In this document: positions 1 to 8,400 of the stretch, in pieces | How the letters are laid out: every line of letters starts with the position of its first letter | Position numbering within the stretch: the first letter of the stretch is position 1 | NCBI GenBank assembly: GCA_009926305.1 | Contig: RFPC01000022.1 | Span: 1-33,631 of the forward strand | Origin: a bacterium | GTDB lineage: Bacteria; Bdellovibrionota_C; UBA2361; RFPC01 | Reading direction: 5' to 3' | DNA: 33,631 nt | The notes under the pieces: model-generated | What the model was told of the DNA's origin: nothing | Databases searched by the model: none | The model's input: only the letters and a program-made list of their open reading frames with translations | Translations under genes and position numbers: made by a program

Positions 1-1110
1 GTCGCCTATTTGACGAAAAGTATGCGGGCTGATGCAGGAGTGATGATTTCCGCCTCTCATAATCCTTTTGAGGATAATGGGATAAAGATTTTTGGCGCTG
101 ATGGCTTCAAGCTGCCTGATGAGACGGAACTCGAAATAGAGCGACTTATGACTGATGGTCCTTCACCAGAGTTTCGTGCCGAAGCTGGAAAAGTAGGCAA
201 GGCAAAACGAGTTGATGATGCACTAGGACGATATACCGTTTTCCTCAAGGAGAACTTCCCGCGCGAACTTTCCATTGAAGGACTACGAGTTGGTTTTGAT
301 TGTGCGAACGGGGCCGCCTATCAACTAGCGCCACAGACCTTTCGAGAACTTGGCGCTGAAGTCATGGCACGTGGCATTAGCCCGAATGGACGCAATATTA
401 ATGCGGGATTTGGGAGTCTTTATCCAGAGATTGTTCGCGAGCTCGTGATGGAGAACAATCTTGATATTGGAATCGCGCTTGATGGAGATGCCGATCGAGC
501 TATCTTCGTTGACGAGAAGGGCAACGTGCTTGACGGAGACGTTATTTTAGCCATCTGTGCTATCGATCTGCATACCCGCGGAGCACTAACGGGGGAGACC
601 GTGGTGGCTACCGTGATGTCGAATCTCGGCCTTCAAGAGGCACTAAAACAAGAGGGGATAAATCTCGTTCGTGCTCAAGTTGGTGATCGCTACGTTCTGG
701 AAGAAATGATAAAAAGCGGCTACGTGCTTGGAGGGGAACAATCAGGCCATACGATCTTTTCAGACGTTTCAACGACGGGAGACGGCACGCTTTCCGCGCT
801 GAAGGTCGTGGAGGTCATGAGGCGTACTGGGAAGCCACTCTCAGAACTCGCTAAGGTGTTTCGTCACTTTCCTCAGAAGTTAATCAACGTCGCCGTTAGA
901 GAAAAGCCCGACTTTGAAACACTTCCGTCGGTTACTGAAGTGCTTCATCAGGTCGAGGACGAGCTTGGTGAAAGTGGTCGTGTCCTCCTGCGCTACTCTG
1001 GCACTGAGAATAAGGCACGTGTAATGGTGGAATGCGAACAAACCGAAAAGTGTAAAGAATACGCAAGCCAGATTGCTTCAGCGATAGAACGAGAGATCGG
1101 CTCTGTCTGA
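1..1110 (+). CDS. glmM: Phosphoglucosamine mutase GlmM (5'-truncated by window edge)
   Basis: Interconverts glucosamine-6-phosphate and glucosamine-1-phosphate in the cytoplasm, on the route to UDP-GlcNAc for peptidoglycan and LPS. The reading frame is open from base 1, so the N-terminal part (roughly 80 residues by family length) lies outside the window. Visible in order: the phosphoserine loop ISASHNPFEDNG near the start, the metal-binding DGDADRAIF, the sugar-binding GGEQSGHTIF, and the C-terminal phosphate-binding RYSGTENKARV. These are the four hallmark sites of the alpha-D-phosphohexomutase family, and the spacing fits GlmM better than ManB. The next gene, nnr, follows 23 bp downstream on the same strand, so the two are probably co-transcribed. 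No sign of decay. Confidence 0.95.
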   Translation, partial: VAYLTKSMRADAGVMISASHNPFEDNGIKIFGADGFKLPDETELEIERLMTDGPSPEFRAEAGKVGKAKRVDDALGRYTVFLKENFPRELSIEGLRVGFDCANGAAYQLAPQTFRELGAEVMARGISPNGRNINAGFGSLYPEIVRELVMENNLDIGIALDGDADRAIFVDEKGNVLDGDVILAICAIDLHTRGALTGETVVATVMSNLGLQEALKQEGINLVRAQVGDRYVLEEMIKSGYVLGGEQSGHTIFSDVSTTGDGTLSALKVVEVMRRTGKPLSELAKVFRHFPQKLINVAVREKPDFETLPSVTEVLHQVEDELGESGRVLLRYSGTENKARVMVECEQTEKCKEYASQIASAIEREIGSV

Positions 1111-1133
1111 ATTCGGAATCGGTAGGACAAGGG

Positions 1134-2741
1134 ATGAAAGAGGCATTAATTCCTACTGCGCAAGAGATGGCTGCGCTTGATGCTTTTTTCATGGACCAGT
1201 CTGGTATTCGCTCACTCGAACTTATGGATCGAGTCGGTAGAGAGATTGCAAGAAGGCTGGATACTTATGGAATTTTTACTCAACTTCCTCCTGAGTTTGG
1301 GCGAAGAACAGTCGTTTTGGTAGGTCCTGGGAATAATGGCGGAGATGGCCTCGTTTTAGCCCGCTGCTTACGTGAAGCTCACCGGGTCCCCGTGGCGGTG
1401 ATTCTTACCCAAAGCTCGGGGCTCTCGTCTGATTGTCAGAAAATGCTCTCTGCATATCTCTCCATAGGTGGCGAATGTTACGTTCTGGACGATAACACCA
1501 ACGGGAATATTCGCCGTATCGGGAGGCATAGAGATTACATAGCATCGGAACGGCCATTACGAGCGCTCTTCTCTCGAGCTGCTGTTATAGTGGATGCACT
1601 ACTTGGAACAGGTCAGTCCGGAGCTCCACGGGGAAATATCAAGAATATCCTTGGCTTCGTGAAAGATTATCGAGCTCATACGCCAGAACAGAAAACCCTG
1701 TATCTTTCTATCGATGTGCCCACTGGAATATCGGGCGATAGCGGAGAAGTATTCGAAAGTGCATTCAAGGCCGATATTACGCTTACAGTCCAACATCTGA
1801 AACTTGGCATGACTCAAGGGAGTGCACCGCTGCATTGCGGAGAAATCCTTCTGATTGATGGGGGAATTAAGGTGCCGGAGTGGCGGTCTCAATTTGTTAC
1901 GGTAGACAGTGATGTATGCAATGCATTGCCGCCCCGAACAGGAGCGAGTCATAAAGGGACGTTTGGACATGTCTTAATTATTGGTGGTTGTGAGGCGATG
2001 CCTGGAGCAGGAATTCTGGCGTCACAAGGCGCATTCGCTACGGGAGCCGGAAAGGTCTCACAGTTGCGATATTCCAGCACTATGGGCGTTCCGCCCGAGG
2101 TAATGCAGATTCCTGTTTCAAGCGAAGTCTTCACTCCATCTGCACTTTCGACTCTCATCTCGAGAATCGAGGCGGGCGAGTTCGAATCGGTGGTAATTGG
2201 GCCAGGGCTTGGCACGTCCGATCAAACCCGCGATGCCGTCATGTCTCTTCTTACGACTCTTCACGATAGACAAATCCCGTGTGTTCTCGATGCTGATGGC
2301 CTGAATATCATTAGTGCCACGCGAGCGGCTCAATCCAACCACCTCTTGCGTGGTATGGTTTTAACTCCTCACCTGAAGGAAGCCGCCCGACTCCTGAATG
2401 TTTCTACTGAAGCAGTACAGAGAGACCGAGTGGGTTCCGTTCAGCGTTTGCATGATGCCTTCGGAGCTACGATTCTCTTAAAAGGAGGTGGGTCACTCGT
2501 TTGGAATGGGGTAGAAGGGCGAGTAAATACCGTCAGCGCTCCGTTTCTCGCCACAGCTGGTTCAGGAGATGTGCTTTCGGGAGTGATTGGAGGGCTGTTA
2601 GCCCAGAGATTGTCGTTACTAGATGCAGCTTCCTTCGGGATGCTCCTTCATGGTTTGGCAGCCAAGGAGCTCGGAGAGCGCCCCTTCGGCTCTTCCGAAC
2701 TTGCAGGAGAGATATCAAGAGTTTTGGCGAGAATGATATGA
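1134..2741 (+). CDS. nnr: Bifunctional NAD(P)H-hydrate epimerase / ADP-dependent dehydratase
   Basis: Repairs damaged, hydrated NADH and NADPH. The N-terminal YjeF_N half epimerises the R and S hydrates, and the C-terminal ribokinase-like half dehydrates the S form using ADP. In the 535-aa product the N-domain (about 1-250) shows GPGNNGGDG at residues 64-72, DALLGTG near 155 and SIDVPTGISGD near 195. The C-domain (about 260-535) shows GHVLIIGG, VIGPGLGTS, LDADGLNII and the catalytic ATAGSGDVLSG. The length fits the fused bacterial form. Its stop overlaps the next start (tsaE) by 4 bases, the common nnr-tsaE arrangement, which implies translational coupling. Confidence 0.95.
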   Translation: MKEALIPTAQEMAALDAFFMDQSGIRSLELMDRVGREIARRLDTYGIFTQLPPEFGRRTVVLVGPGNNGGDGLVLARCLREAHRVPVAVILTQSSGLSSDCQKMLSAYLSIGGECYVLDDNTNGNIRRIGRHRDYIASERPLRALFSRAAVIVDALLGTGQSGAPRGNIKNILGFVKDYRAHTPEQKTLYLSIDVPTGISGDSGEVFESAFKADITLTVQHLKLGMTQGSAPLHCGEILLIDGGIKVPEWRSQFVTVDSDVCNALPPRTGASHKGTFGHVLIIGGCEAMPGAGILASQGAFATGAGKVSQLRYSSTMGVPPEVMQIPVSSEVFTPSALSTLISRIEAGEFESVVIGPGLGTSDQTRDAVMSLLTTLHDRQIPCVLDADGLNIISATRAAQSNHLLRGMVLTPHLKEAARLLNVSTEAVQRDRVGSVQRLHDAFGATILLKGGGSLVWNGVEGRVNTVSAPFLATAGSGDVLSGVIGGLLAQRLSLLDAASFGMLLHGLAAKELGERPFGSSELAGEISRVLARMI

Positions 2742-3163
2742 AAGCACGTGAGTATCAGCTCTCAGAGCTACCAACGGTAGTCAGGGAGTTTTGTTCGCAT
2801 ATACATCCAGGAATGGGTATTGGATTTTCTGGGAGCCTCGGTAGTGGTAAGACGACCTTTATCAAAGAACTGGTGTCACAGTTAGGCTCCTCTGAAGAGG
2901 TAACTTCACCGACCTATACTCTTGAGCATATATACTCTGCAGCAGCACCATACCAACGTATTCACCACTGGGACTTATATCGAGTTTCTGCAGCTCCGAT
3001 GGAACTCTTTGAAACATTACACGATGTGAGTCAACCTCTAACGCTCGTTGAATGGGCTGAAAATGCACCTGAACTTCTTGACCATCTTGAGCTCGTAGTG
3101 AACTTCTCGATCACGAGCGCGACCAGCCGTCATATTCAGGCAACAACCCGACAGATGAAGTGA
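2738..3163 (+). CDS. tsaE: tRNA threonylcarbamoyladenosine biosynthesis ATPase TsaE
   Basis: ATPase partner of TsaB-TsaD in making t6A37 on ANN-decoding tRNAs. The open frame reaches upstream to 2501, but the family N-terminus and the 4-base overlap with nnr place the start at the ATG at 2738, giving 141 aa, a typical length. Residues seen: P-loop GSLGSGKTT near residue 30, SPTYTLEHIY (switch region), HWDLYR, and the C-terminal LVEWAENAPELL, all characteristic of TsaE. It ends the glmM-nnr-tsaE block, and an opposite-strand gene ends just downstream at 3189. TsaB and TsaD are not in the window. Confidence 0.93.
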   Translation: MKAREYQLSELPTVVREFCSHIHPGMGIGFSGSLGSGKTTFIKELVSQLGSSEEVTSPTYTLEHIYSAAAPYQRIHHWDLYRVSAAPMELFETLHDVSQPLTLVEWAENAPELLDHLELVVNFSITSATSRHIQATTRQMK

Positions 3164-3188
3164 TAGGCGATTGGTCACCTGATTCATT

Positions 3189-3626
3189 TTATTGGGGTAG
3201 TCTCGTGTAGTTGGACCGCATACAACTGGGCGGCTGAAGGAATTTTCTAAGAATTTCTGCCCTCTTATCACCAACTCCCCGAGTTTGCTCCCATTTCCAT
3301 TCGGGTCTGGTCTCTGGGGATATAGCGCAGTATTCTTTTGCCTTAACCAGTAAGGCTTGTACCACACGAGAAGGAACACCGCGTATTTCCTCCAAGAGAT
3401 CCTCAGGCGGGAGATCAACGGGCAGAGAATGTCCAAAGGCGAAGGAGGATTCCGGGTCTGTGGCGACTGTAGGTATAGTAAAATTGAGGGCGGAAGCAGG
3501 ACCGAGAATCCGCGAAGCACTACCGGTGAGAATGAGCAAGAAAGTTGAGATGATGACGTAAACATGGAATGAAGATAAGGTTTCTGGATGTTCTCGGGAT
3601 GTTGTGGAATGAGATGTGGACTGCAT
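3189..3626 (-). CDS. Small membrane-anchored protein with helix-hairpin-helix-like motifs
   Basis: Hypothetical protein of 145 aa from the ATG at 3626; an in-frame GTG at 3683 would add 19 residues. Neither start has a clear Shine-Dalgarno site. After about 20 polar residues there is one hydrophobic segment (VYVIISTFLLILTG), so a single N-terminal anchor or uncleaved signal is likely. The C-terminal half has two segments resembling HhH turns: EEIRGVPSRVVQALL and TRGVGDKRAEILRKFL. The layout of one membrane segment plus HhH motifs recalls ComEA-like DNA-binding proteins, but the spacing is not classical and the resemblance is only suggestive. It fills an otherwise empty gap and is divergent from the E1 dehydrogenase. 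Confidence 0.55.
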   Translation of the reverse strand: MQSTSHSTTSREHPETLSSFHVYVIISTFLLILTGSASRILGPASALNFTIPTVATDPESSFAFGHSLPVDLPPEDLLEEIRGVPSRVVQALLVKAKEYCAISPETRPEWKWEQTRGVGDKRAEILRKFLQPPSCMRSNYTRLPQ

Positions 3627-3675
3627 AATGAATAATCGGATGGTGGAGGCAAAAGTTTCCGGTTTGAGAAGTGGA

Positions 3676-5634
3676 ATGTACACGGTGGGTTGGATGCAAG
3701 AGAGCTACAAGGCTCTTGTAAGGCCCCGTCTAATAGAAGAGCAGATGCTTCTGCTTTTAAAGCAAGGCAAGATCTCAAAATGGTTTTCAGGGATCGGTCA
3801 AGAAGCAATTGCTGTTGGTGCGACACTGGCTATGAAGCCAGAGGAATATATTCTCCCTCTTCATCGTAATCTCGGCGTCTTTACCACACGGGGTGTTCCT
3901 TTAGAGCGACTATTTTCTCAATTCATGGGTAAGCAACGCGGGTTTACTCAGGGCAGAGACCGCTCTTTTCACTTCAGCTCTAGAGATCATCATATCATTG
4001 GAATGATATCGCACCTCGGGCCACATTTTTGTACGGCACTCGGGATTGCCCTTGGATATAAGTTAAGAGGAGAAGAAAAAGTTGTTCTCGCCATCGGTGG
4101 CGACGGGATGACAAGCCAGGGAGATTTTCATGAAGCCTTAAATGTTGCCTCTGTTTGGGAGCTTCCAGTCCTATTTATCATTGAAAATAACGGCTATGCG
4201 CTCTCTACCCCTGTCCACGAACAATATGCTTGTGAGAGGCTCTCTCTCCGAGCGGGATCGTACGGAATGTACGGAGAAACGATAGATGGTAATCGCTTTG
4301 AAGGCGTTCTTGAGGCCGTTCAACGGATGAGAAAGCTGGTTCTCGCGCGTAAAAAACCAGTTTTACTCGAATGTCAAACCTTCCGCGTCCGTGGTCATGA
4401 AGAAGCTTCGGGAACCAAATATGTTCCAGCGCCCCTCATAGCGGCTTGGGAAGCGAAGGATCCTGTTACAAGATTTGAGAATTTCATCACCTCATCAAAG
4501 TCATTGACTCCAGATGAGCTTACCCTGATTCGTTCGGAGATTCAGGGAGAAATTGAGGAAGCGTTGGATGCTGCATTCCTAGACCAACATCCAGTACCCA
4601 GCTCGTTTAGAGAAGAGTCAGAAGTTTTTGAGCCATTCCTTCCAAACCTGCTGAACGAGCCGTGCTCAGAACTCATCGAGCTTCGGTTTGTGGACGCAAT
4701 TCGAGAGGGGCTGTATCAAGCAATGGAGCTCGATCCAGAGCTCATCTTCATGGGACAAGATGTTGCTGAGTATGGTGGGGTATTTAAAACATCACTGGAC
4801 TTCGTCGAGAGCTTTGGTCGACACAGAGTCAGAAACACCCCGCTATGTGAATCGGCGATAGTGGGAGCCAGTGTGGGATTAGCCGTTGAGGGAATCCCAT
4901 CAGTGATCGAAATGCAGTTTTCTGACTTTGCTTCAACCGCATTTACACAAATCGTGAACAACCTGGCAAAGAAACGTTATCGGAGTGGAATCCCGATGCC
5001 TGTTGTTATTCGCATGCCATGTGGCGGCGGTGCCTCTGCTGGGCCATTCCATTCGCAAACATCAGAGTCGTGGTTTTTACACTCGCCGGGATTGAAAGTG
5101 GCTTATCCGTCAAATCCTTACGACGCAAAAGGTATGCTCCTTACGGCTATACAGGATCCGAACCCAGTCATGTTCTTTGAACACAAACTCCTCTACCGGA
5201 GAGAGAAAGACCTTGTTCCATCTGCAATGTATCAGGTTCCTTTTACTGCGAACTTCGTCTCACGTGGGACTGACTTTTCGATTATCACGTATGGTGTTGG
5301 AGTCAGATGGGCGAAAGAATTTCTCGAGCTTCATCCAGAGTTGTCTGTTACGCTGTTAGACCTTCGATGGCTTAATCCTCTTGATATAGAGGCGATAGGA
5401 AAAGCTGTGCGGGATACACATCGAGTTCTCGTATTACACGAAGCTTCACTTGTAGGAGGATTCGGAGGAGAATTAGCAGCTCTCATTGGAGAGAGGTTTT
5501 TTCAGCACTTAGATGCCCCTGTTATTCGCTGCGGCAGTCTCTCTACGCCTGTGCCTTTTGAACAAGGATTAGAATCCAATTACATGGCAAAAAGTCGACT
5601 AGAGGAGTGTGTCAGAAATCTGCTGGAATACTAG
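3676..5634 (+). CDS. Fused alpha/beta 2-oxoacid dehydrogenase E1 component
   Basis: Thiamine-diphosphate-dependent E1 of a branched-chain 2-oxoacid (or related) dehydrogenase complex, which decarboxylates the 2-oxoacid and acylates the E2 lipoyl domain. About 652 aa. The alpha half (about 1-310) contains FSGIGQEAIAVG, the ThDP/Mg motif GGDGMTSQGDFHE with ENNGYALSTP, and HRNLG. After a linker the beta half (about 340-652) contains MGQDVAEYGGVFK, NTPLCESAIVG and GPFHSQTSESWF. Single-chain E1 proteins occur in several phyla. The open frame extends to a GTG at 3616, but the family N-terminus favours 3676 or 3694, which also leaves room for a promoter facing the minus-strand neighbour. No E2 or E3 gene lies nearby, so the substrate cannot be decided; branched-chain 2-oxoacids are the best guess. 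Confidence 0.88.
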   Translation: MYTVGWMQESYKALVRPRLIEEQMLLLLKQGKISKWFSGIGQEAIAVGATLAMKPEEYILPLHRNLGVFTTRGVPLERLFSQFMGKQRGFTQGRDRSFHFSSRDHHIIGMISHLGPHFCTALGIALGYKLRGEEKVVLAIGGDGMTSQGDFHEALNVASVWELPVLFIIENNGYALSTPVHEQYACERLSLRAGSYGMYGETIDGNRFEGVLEAVQRMRKLVLARKKPVLLECQTFRVRGHEEASGTKYVPAPLIAAWEAKDPVTRFENFITSSKSLTPDELTLIRSEIQGEIEEALDAAFLDQHPVPSSFREESEVFEPFLPNLLNEPCSELIELRFVDAIREGLYQAMELDPELIFMGQDVAEYGGVFKTSLDFVESFGRHRVRNTPLCESAIVGASVGLAVEGIPSVIEMQFSDFASTAFTQIVNNLAKKRYRSGIPMPVVIRMPCGGGASAGPFHSQTSESWFLHSPGLKVAYPSNPYDAKGMLLTAIQDPNPVMFFEHKLLYRREKDLVPSAMYQVPFTANFVSRGTDFSIITYGVGVRWAKEFLELHPELSVTLLDLRWLNPLDIEAIGKAVRDTHRVLVLHEASLVGGFGGELAALIGERFFQHLDAPVIRCGSLSTPVPFEQGLESNYMAKSRLEECVRNLLEY

Positions 5635-5650
5635 CAGTGAGAACAGTTTC

Positions 5651-5935
5651 CTACGCTACCGTAAGCAGCTTTTTTTTCTTGCCCAGGCCATCTTCACTCG
5701 TTTCCGTGGCAGCGCCCTCCTTTTCTGGATCGAGAGCCTCCGTTTCAAATGTCGGATCTACTTTCTTCTGCTTACTTGCACCTCGCCCCTTCGACAGCGC
5801 TCGTCCTTCCTGCACCTTATCCGTATTAAGCTGAAGAGAGGATGCCGCCTGACCGGAGCTCGTCGCCGTTGCAGAAGGATTAGTAACCACCTTTGCTGCC
5901 GCCGTAGCGGTATTTGTCAAAAGAGCTGAACGCAT
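5651..5935 (-). CDS. Small low-complexity hypothetical protein
   Basis: 94 aa, not recognised. Composition is Ala/Thr/Ser-rich in the first half (ATAAAKVV, SATATSSGQAASS) and charged in the second, with a KKKK patch near the C-terminus. This suggests a disordered protein without a signal peptide or membrane segment. It lies entirely in the gap between the E1 gene and the cysteine desulfurase, on the opposite strand. Just upstream of the ATG there is only a weak purine-rich stretch (TAGGTAG). The ORF could be real or a chance open frame; the absence of any other candidate in the gap mildly favours it. Confidence 0.4.
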   Translation of the reverse strand: MRSALLTNTATAAAKVVTNPSATATSSGQAASSLQLNTDKVQEGRALSKGRGASKQKKVDPTFETEALDPEKEGAATETSEDGLGKKKKLLTVA

Positions 5936-5985
5936 TTATAACTACCTACTTACAATATCGTGTAATTTTCGGGATTGATGAGATT

Positions 5986-7215
5986 TTGAAGCTAAAAAGT
6001 CAGAAACGCCTGTATTTGGATGCGAATGCAACGTATGGCCTTCTCCCTGAGGTCACAGATTCTCTTACGCAATTCTTGGAGAATTTTCGCTCTAAACCGT
6101 TCCTTAACCCCAGCTCCATTCATCTCGAAGGTCAGTCTCCTCGAGCAATCGTCGATGAGGCTCGCAGTCAGCTGTACGTCCAATGCGGGTTACAGGAGAA
6201 TACTCATCGAATCTTTTTTACCAGTGGTGCTACAGAAGGAAATAACCATGCACTTGCGTATCCATTTCGGGATCTCGATACTCCTGACCGACACCCTCGA
6301 AAAGTAGTAACTACATCAGTGGAACACTCCTCAGTCGAAGAACCTATGCGTCAGCTAGAGCAAAGGGGTGTTGAGATTATTCGCATTCATCCCGAGGAGG
6401 AAGACACGCTATCTGTTGATGATGTCTTGGCAGCTGTAGACGAGGATACTCGACTGTTATCCTTAATCTGGGCGAACAACGAGACTGGCATTATTCATCC
6501 CGTTCCGGAGATATTTCGGCGTGTGCGAGAGCGATATCCGAACTGCTTGCTTCACACAGATGCTGTTCAAATGTTCTCTAAATGTAAGGTCAATCTCAAA
6601 AGCTTTCCTTTTGACTTTTTGACGATAGCTCCCCATAAGTTTGGTGCATTACCTGGCATCGGTGTAAGCATAGTAAATGCCCAACGAGAGCTTGGTGCGC
6701 TTTTAGTTGGTGGTGCGCAGGAGCTCAAGTGGCGCCCTGGTACTGAAAATCTTCTCGGGATCGTCAGTACGTCTTCAGCTTTGAAAGTCCTTCCAAAAAT
6801 CCTGCAGAGCTATGAAAACTCTATCCGGTATATACGTGACGAATTTGAACAGTCCATCACTGAGCGCTATTCCTCCATCTCTATTGTAGGTGGAGATTGT
6901 GAGGAACGGCTTCCAAACACCTCCATGCTCTATATTCCAGGGGTCTCTACTGAAGATCTCGTCGTAGCATTGGATCTTGAGGGCCTCGCCTGCTCGCGAG
7001 GCTCTGCGTGCTCTTCTGGTAAGCAGCTTGGTTCGCACGTATTAGGTGGAATGAGTTACCCGAAATCCGCAGCGACTGAGGTTCTTCGCTTCAGCTTTAG
7101 GGCAGATTTCCCAAAAGAGGAGTTAAAAACTGTTTTAGAGCGACTTTTTCTCTGTTTAGACCGCTCAGGAGTCGCGACTACCGTCGAAGAATCTGCTACT
7201 CTTTCCCCCCAGTAA
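5986..7215 (+). CDS. Cysteine desulfurase (NifS/IscS-like, class V aminotransferase fold)
   Basis: PLP enzyme that removes sulfur from L-cysteine as an enzyme-bound persulfide. The family motifs are LDANATYG at the N-terminus, TSGATEGNNHAL, the PLP lysine in PHKFGALPG (near residue 216) and the active-site cysteine loop RGSACSSG (Cys near residue 342). About 409 aa from the TTG at 5986. The open frame extends to 5914, but family members usually begin about 5-10 residues before YLDANAT, and the longer form would overlap the divergent small ORF, so 5986 is preferred with moderate certainty. mnmA starts 27 bp downstream, and this pair is the natural sulfur relay for tRNA 2-thiouridine. No IscU-type scaffold is nearby, so tRNA thiolation is a more likely role than a dedicated Fe-S operon. 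Confidence 0.88.
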   Translation: MKLKSQKRLYLDANATYGLLPEVTDSLTQFLENFRSKPFLNPSSIHLEGQSPRAIVDEARSQLYVQCGLQENTHRIFFTSGATEGNNHALAYPFRDLDTPDRHPRKVVTTSVEHSSVEEPMRQLEQRGVEIIRIHPEEEDTLSVDDVLAAVDEDTRLLSLIWANNETGIIHPVPEIFRRVRERYPNCLLHTDAVQMFSKCKVNLKSFPFDFLTIAPHKFGALPGIGVSIVNAQRELGALLVGGAQELKWRPGTENLLGIVSTSSALKVLPKILQSYENSIRYIRDEFEQSITERYSSISIVGGDCEERLPNTSMLYIPGVSTEDLVVALDLEGLACSRGSACSSGKQLGSHVLGGMSYPKSAATEVLRFSFRADFPKEELKTVLERLFLCLDRSGVATTVEESATLSPQ

Positions 7216-7242
7216 TAGCTATTCAAACCACTACTCGTACAT

Positions 7243-8400
7243 ATGGAAAATACCGTGCTTGAAGGAAAAGTCGTCGTTGCTATGTCGGGAGGTGTCGATT
7301 CCTCGGTTGCTGCGCTTATTCTCGCTGAACAGGGCCTGGATATTGTTGGGGTTTCGATGCAGGTCTGGGACTACCGAAACCATGGAGGCTGCAGTTCGAA
7401 AGCCACGTGCTGTGCTCCAAGTGACTTTGCTGACGCTCGTTCAGTAGCGGACAAACTTGGTATCCCGTATTATGTCTTTGATTTCGAAGAGAAGTTTCAC
7501 GAGAAGGTTATCTCCAAGTTCTTGAGCACCTATCAGCGCGGTGAAACTCCAAATCCATGCGTCGACTGTAATAATGAGGTCAAGTTCCGCGAACTCCGTG
7601 GAAGAGCGTTATCACTTGGATGCACCTCTGTAGCAACGGGGCACTACGTTTCCGTAAAGCATGATAGCGACGGATACCATGTTTATCGTGGATCTGATGA
7701 TCGTAAAGATCAGAGTTATTTTCTCTATGGTCTTTTGCAGGAAGAGCTTGCTCAAACTCTCTTTCCCCTTGGAGAGCTCACGAAGTCCGAAGTTCGTCAG
7801 ATAGCGAGAGATGCAGGAATTAAGACAGCAGACAAGCCAGAAAGCCAGGATATCTGCTTTGTTTCGGGACCACTCGGAGACTTTGTTGGAAAAAGGCTTG
7901 GAAGTGATAAGAAACCTGGTGTTTTTGTAAACAGGTCAGGCGCCGTAATAGGAAAACATGACGGCATTCATCAATTTACCATAGGACAAAGGAAGGGACT
8001 CGGTATTTCTGGTCATGAAGCTCCACTGTATGTTGTAGATATCGACCACGAGAGTGGGGAAGTTCTCATCGGACCGCGAGAAGAGCTAGAGGTACCTGGA
8101 TTCTCTGTCGGTGCCCTGAACTGGATACATCCAACCTACGCAGCACACGGCGGTCCGGTAAATGAGATTGATGTAATTGCACAAGTTCGGCACAAACATA
8201 AAGGTGTACGCGCACGATTACGAATGGATGGCGATGTAGCAAAAGTCACATTCATAGATGAGTGGACATCTCCAGCGCCGGGGCAAGCTGGAGTTTTTTA
8301 CGACTTACAGAATAAAGAGCTCCTGGGTGGAGGGCGAATCCTACCCGGCTGTACGAATAGAGCTTCCCTGAATATTCTACCTGAGGAGGCTCGATGGTAA
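7243..8400 (+). CDS. mnmA: tRNA-specific 2-thiouridylase MnmA
   Basis: Catalyses ATP-dependent thiolation of U34 in tRNA-Lys, -Glu and -Gln. 385 aa, typical length. The PP-loop SGGVDSS is at residues 15-21, the first catalytic cysteine in NPCVDCNN (C106), the second in ESQDICFV (C205), and the tRNA-contact DQSYFLYGL lies between them. The C-terminal beta-barrel region includes IGQRKGLGI. The gene follows a cysteine desulfurase that can supply persulfide sulfur, and overlaps the start of rnc by 7 bases. Start chosen at the ATG 17 residues before the PP-loop, as usual for the family. Confidence 0.96.
   Translation: MENTVLEGKVVVAMSGGVDSSVAALILAEQGLDIVGVSMQVWDYRNHGGCSSKATCCAPSDFADARSVADKLGIPYYVFDFEEKFHEKVISKFLSTYQRGETPNPCVDCNNEVKFRELRGRALSLGCTSVATGHYVSVKHDSDGYHVYRGSDDRKDQSYFLYGLLQEELAQTLFPLGELTKSEVRQIARDAGIKTADKPESQDICFVSGPLGDFVGKRLGSDKKPGVFVNRSGAVIGKHDGIHQFTIGQRKGLGISGHEAPLYVVDIDHESGEVLIGPREELEVPGFSVGALNWIHPTYAAHGGPVNEIDVIAQVRHKHKGVRARLRMDGDVAKVTFIDEWTSPAPGQAGVFYDLQNKELLGGGRILPGCTNRASLNILPEEARW

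Noticed and set aside
3038-3826. A 262-codon minus-strand open frame
   Set aside because: It covers the ends of tsaE and the E1 gene and the competing minus-strand frame at 3189-3626. Its translation (Ser/Pro/Leu-rich) shows no family pattern; it is an antisense shadow.
5665-5690. T-run after the E1 gene as a plus-strand terminator
   Set aside because: The bases before the T-run form only a very weak hairpin, and the run is explained as Lys codons of the minus-strand small ORF.
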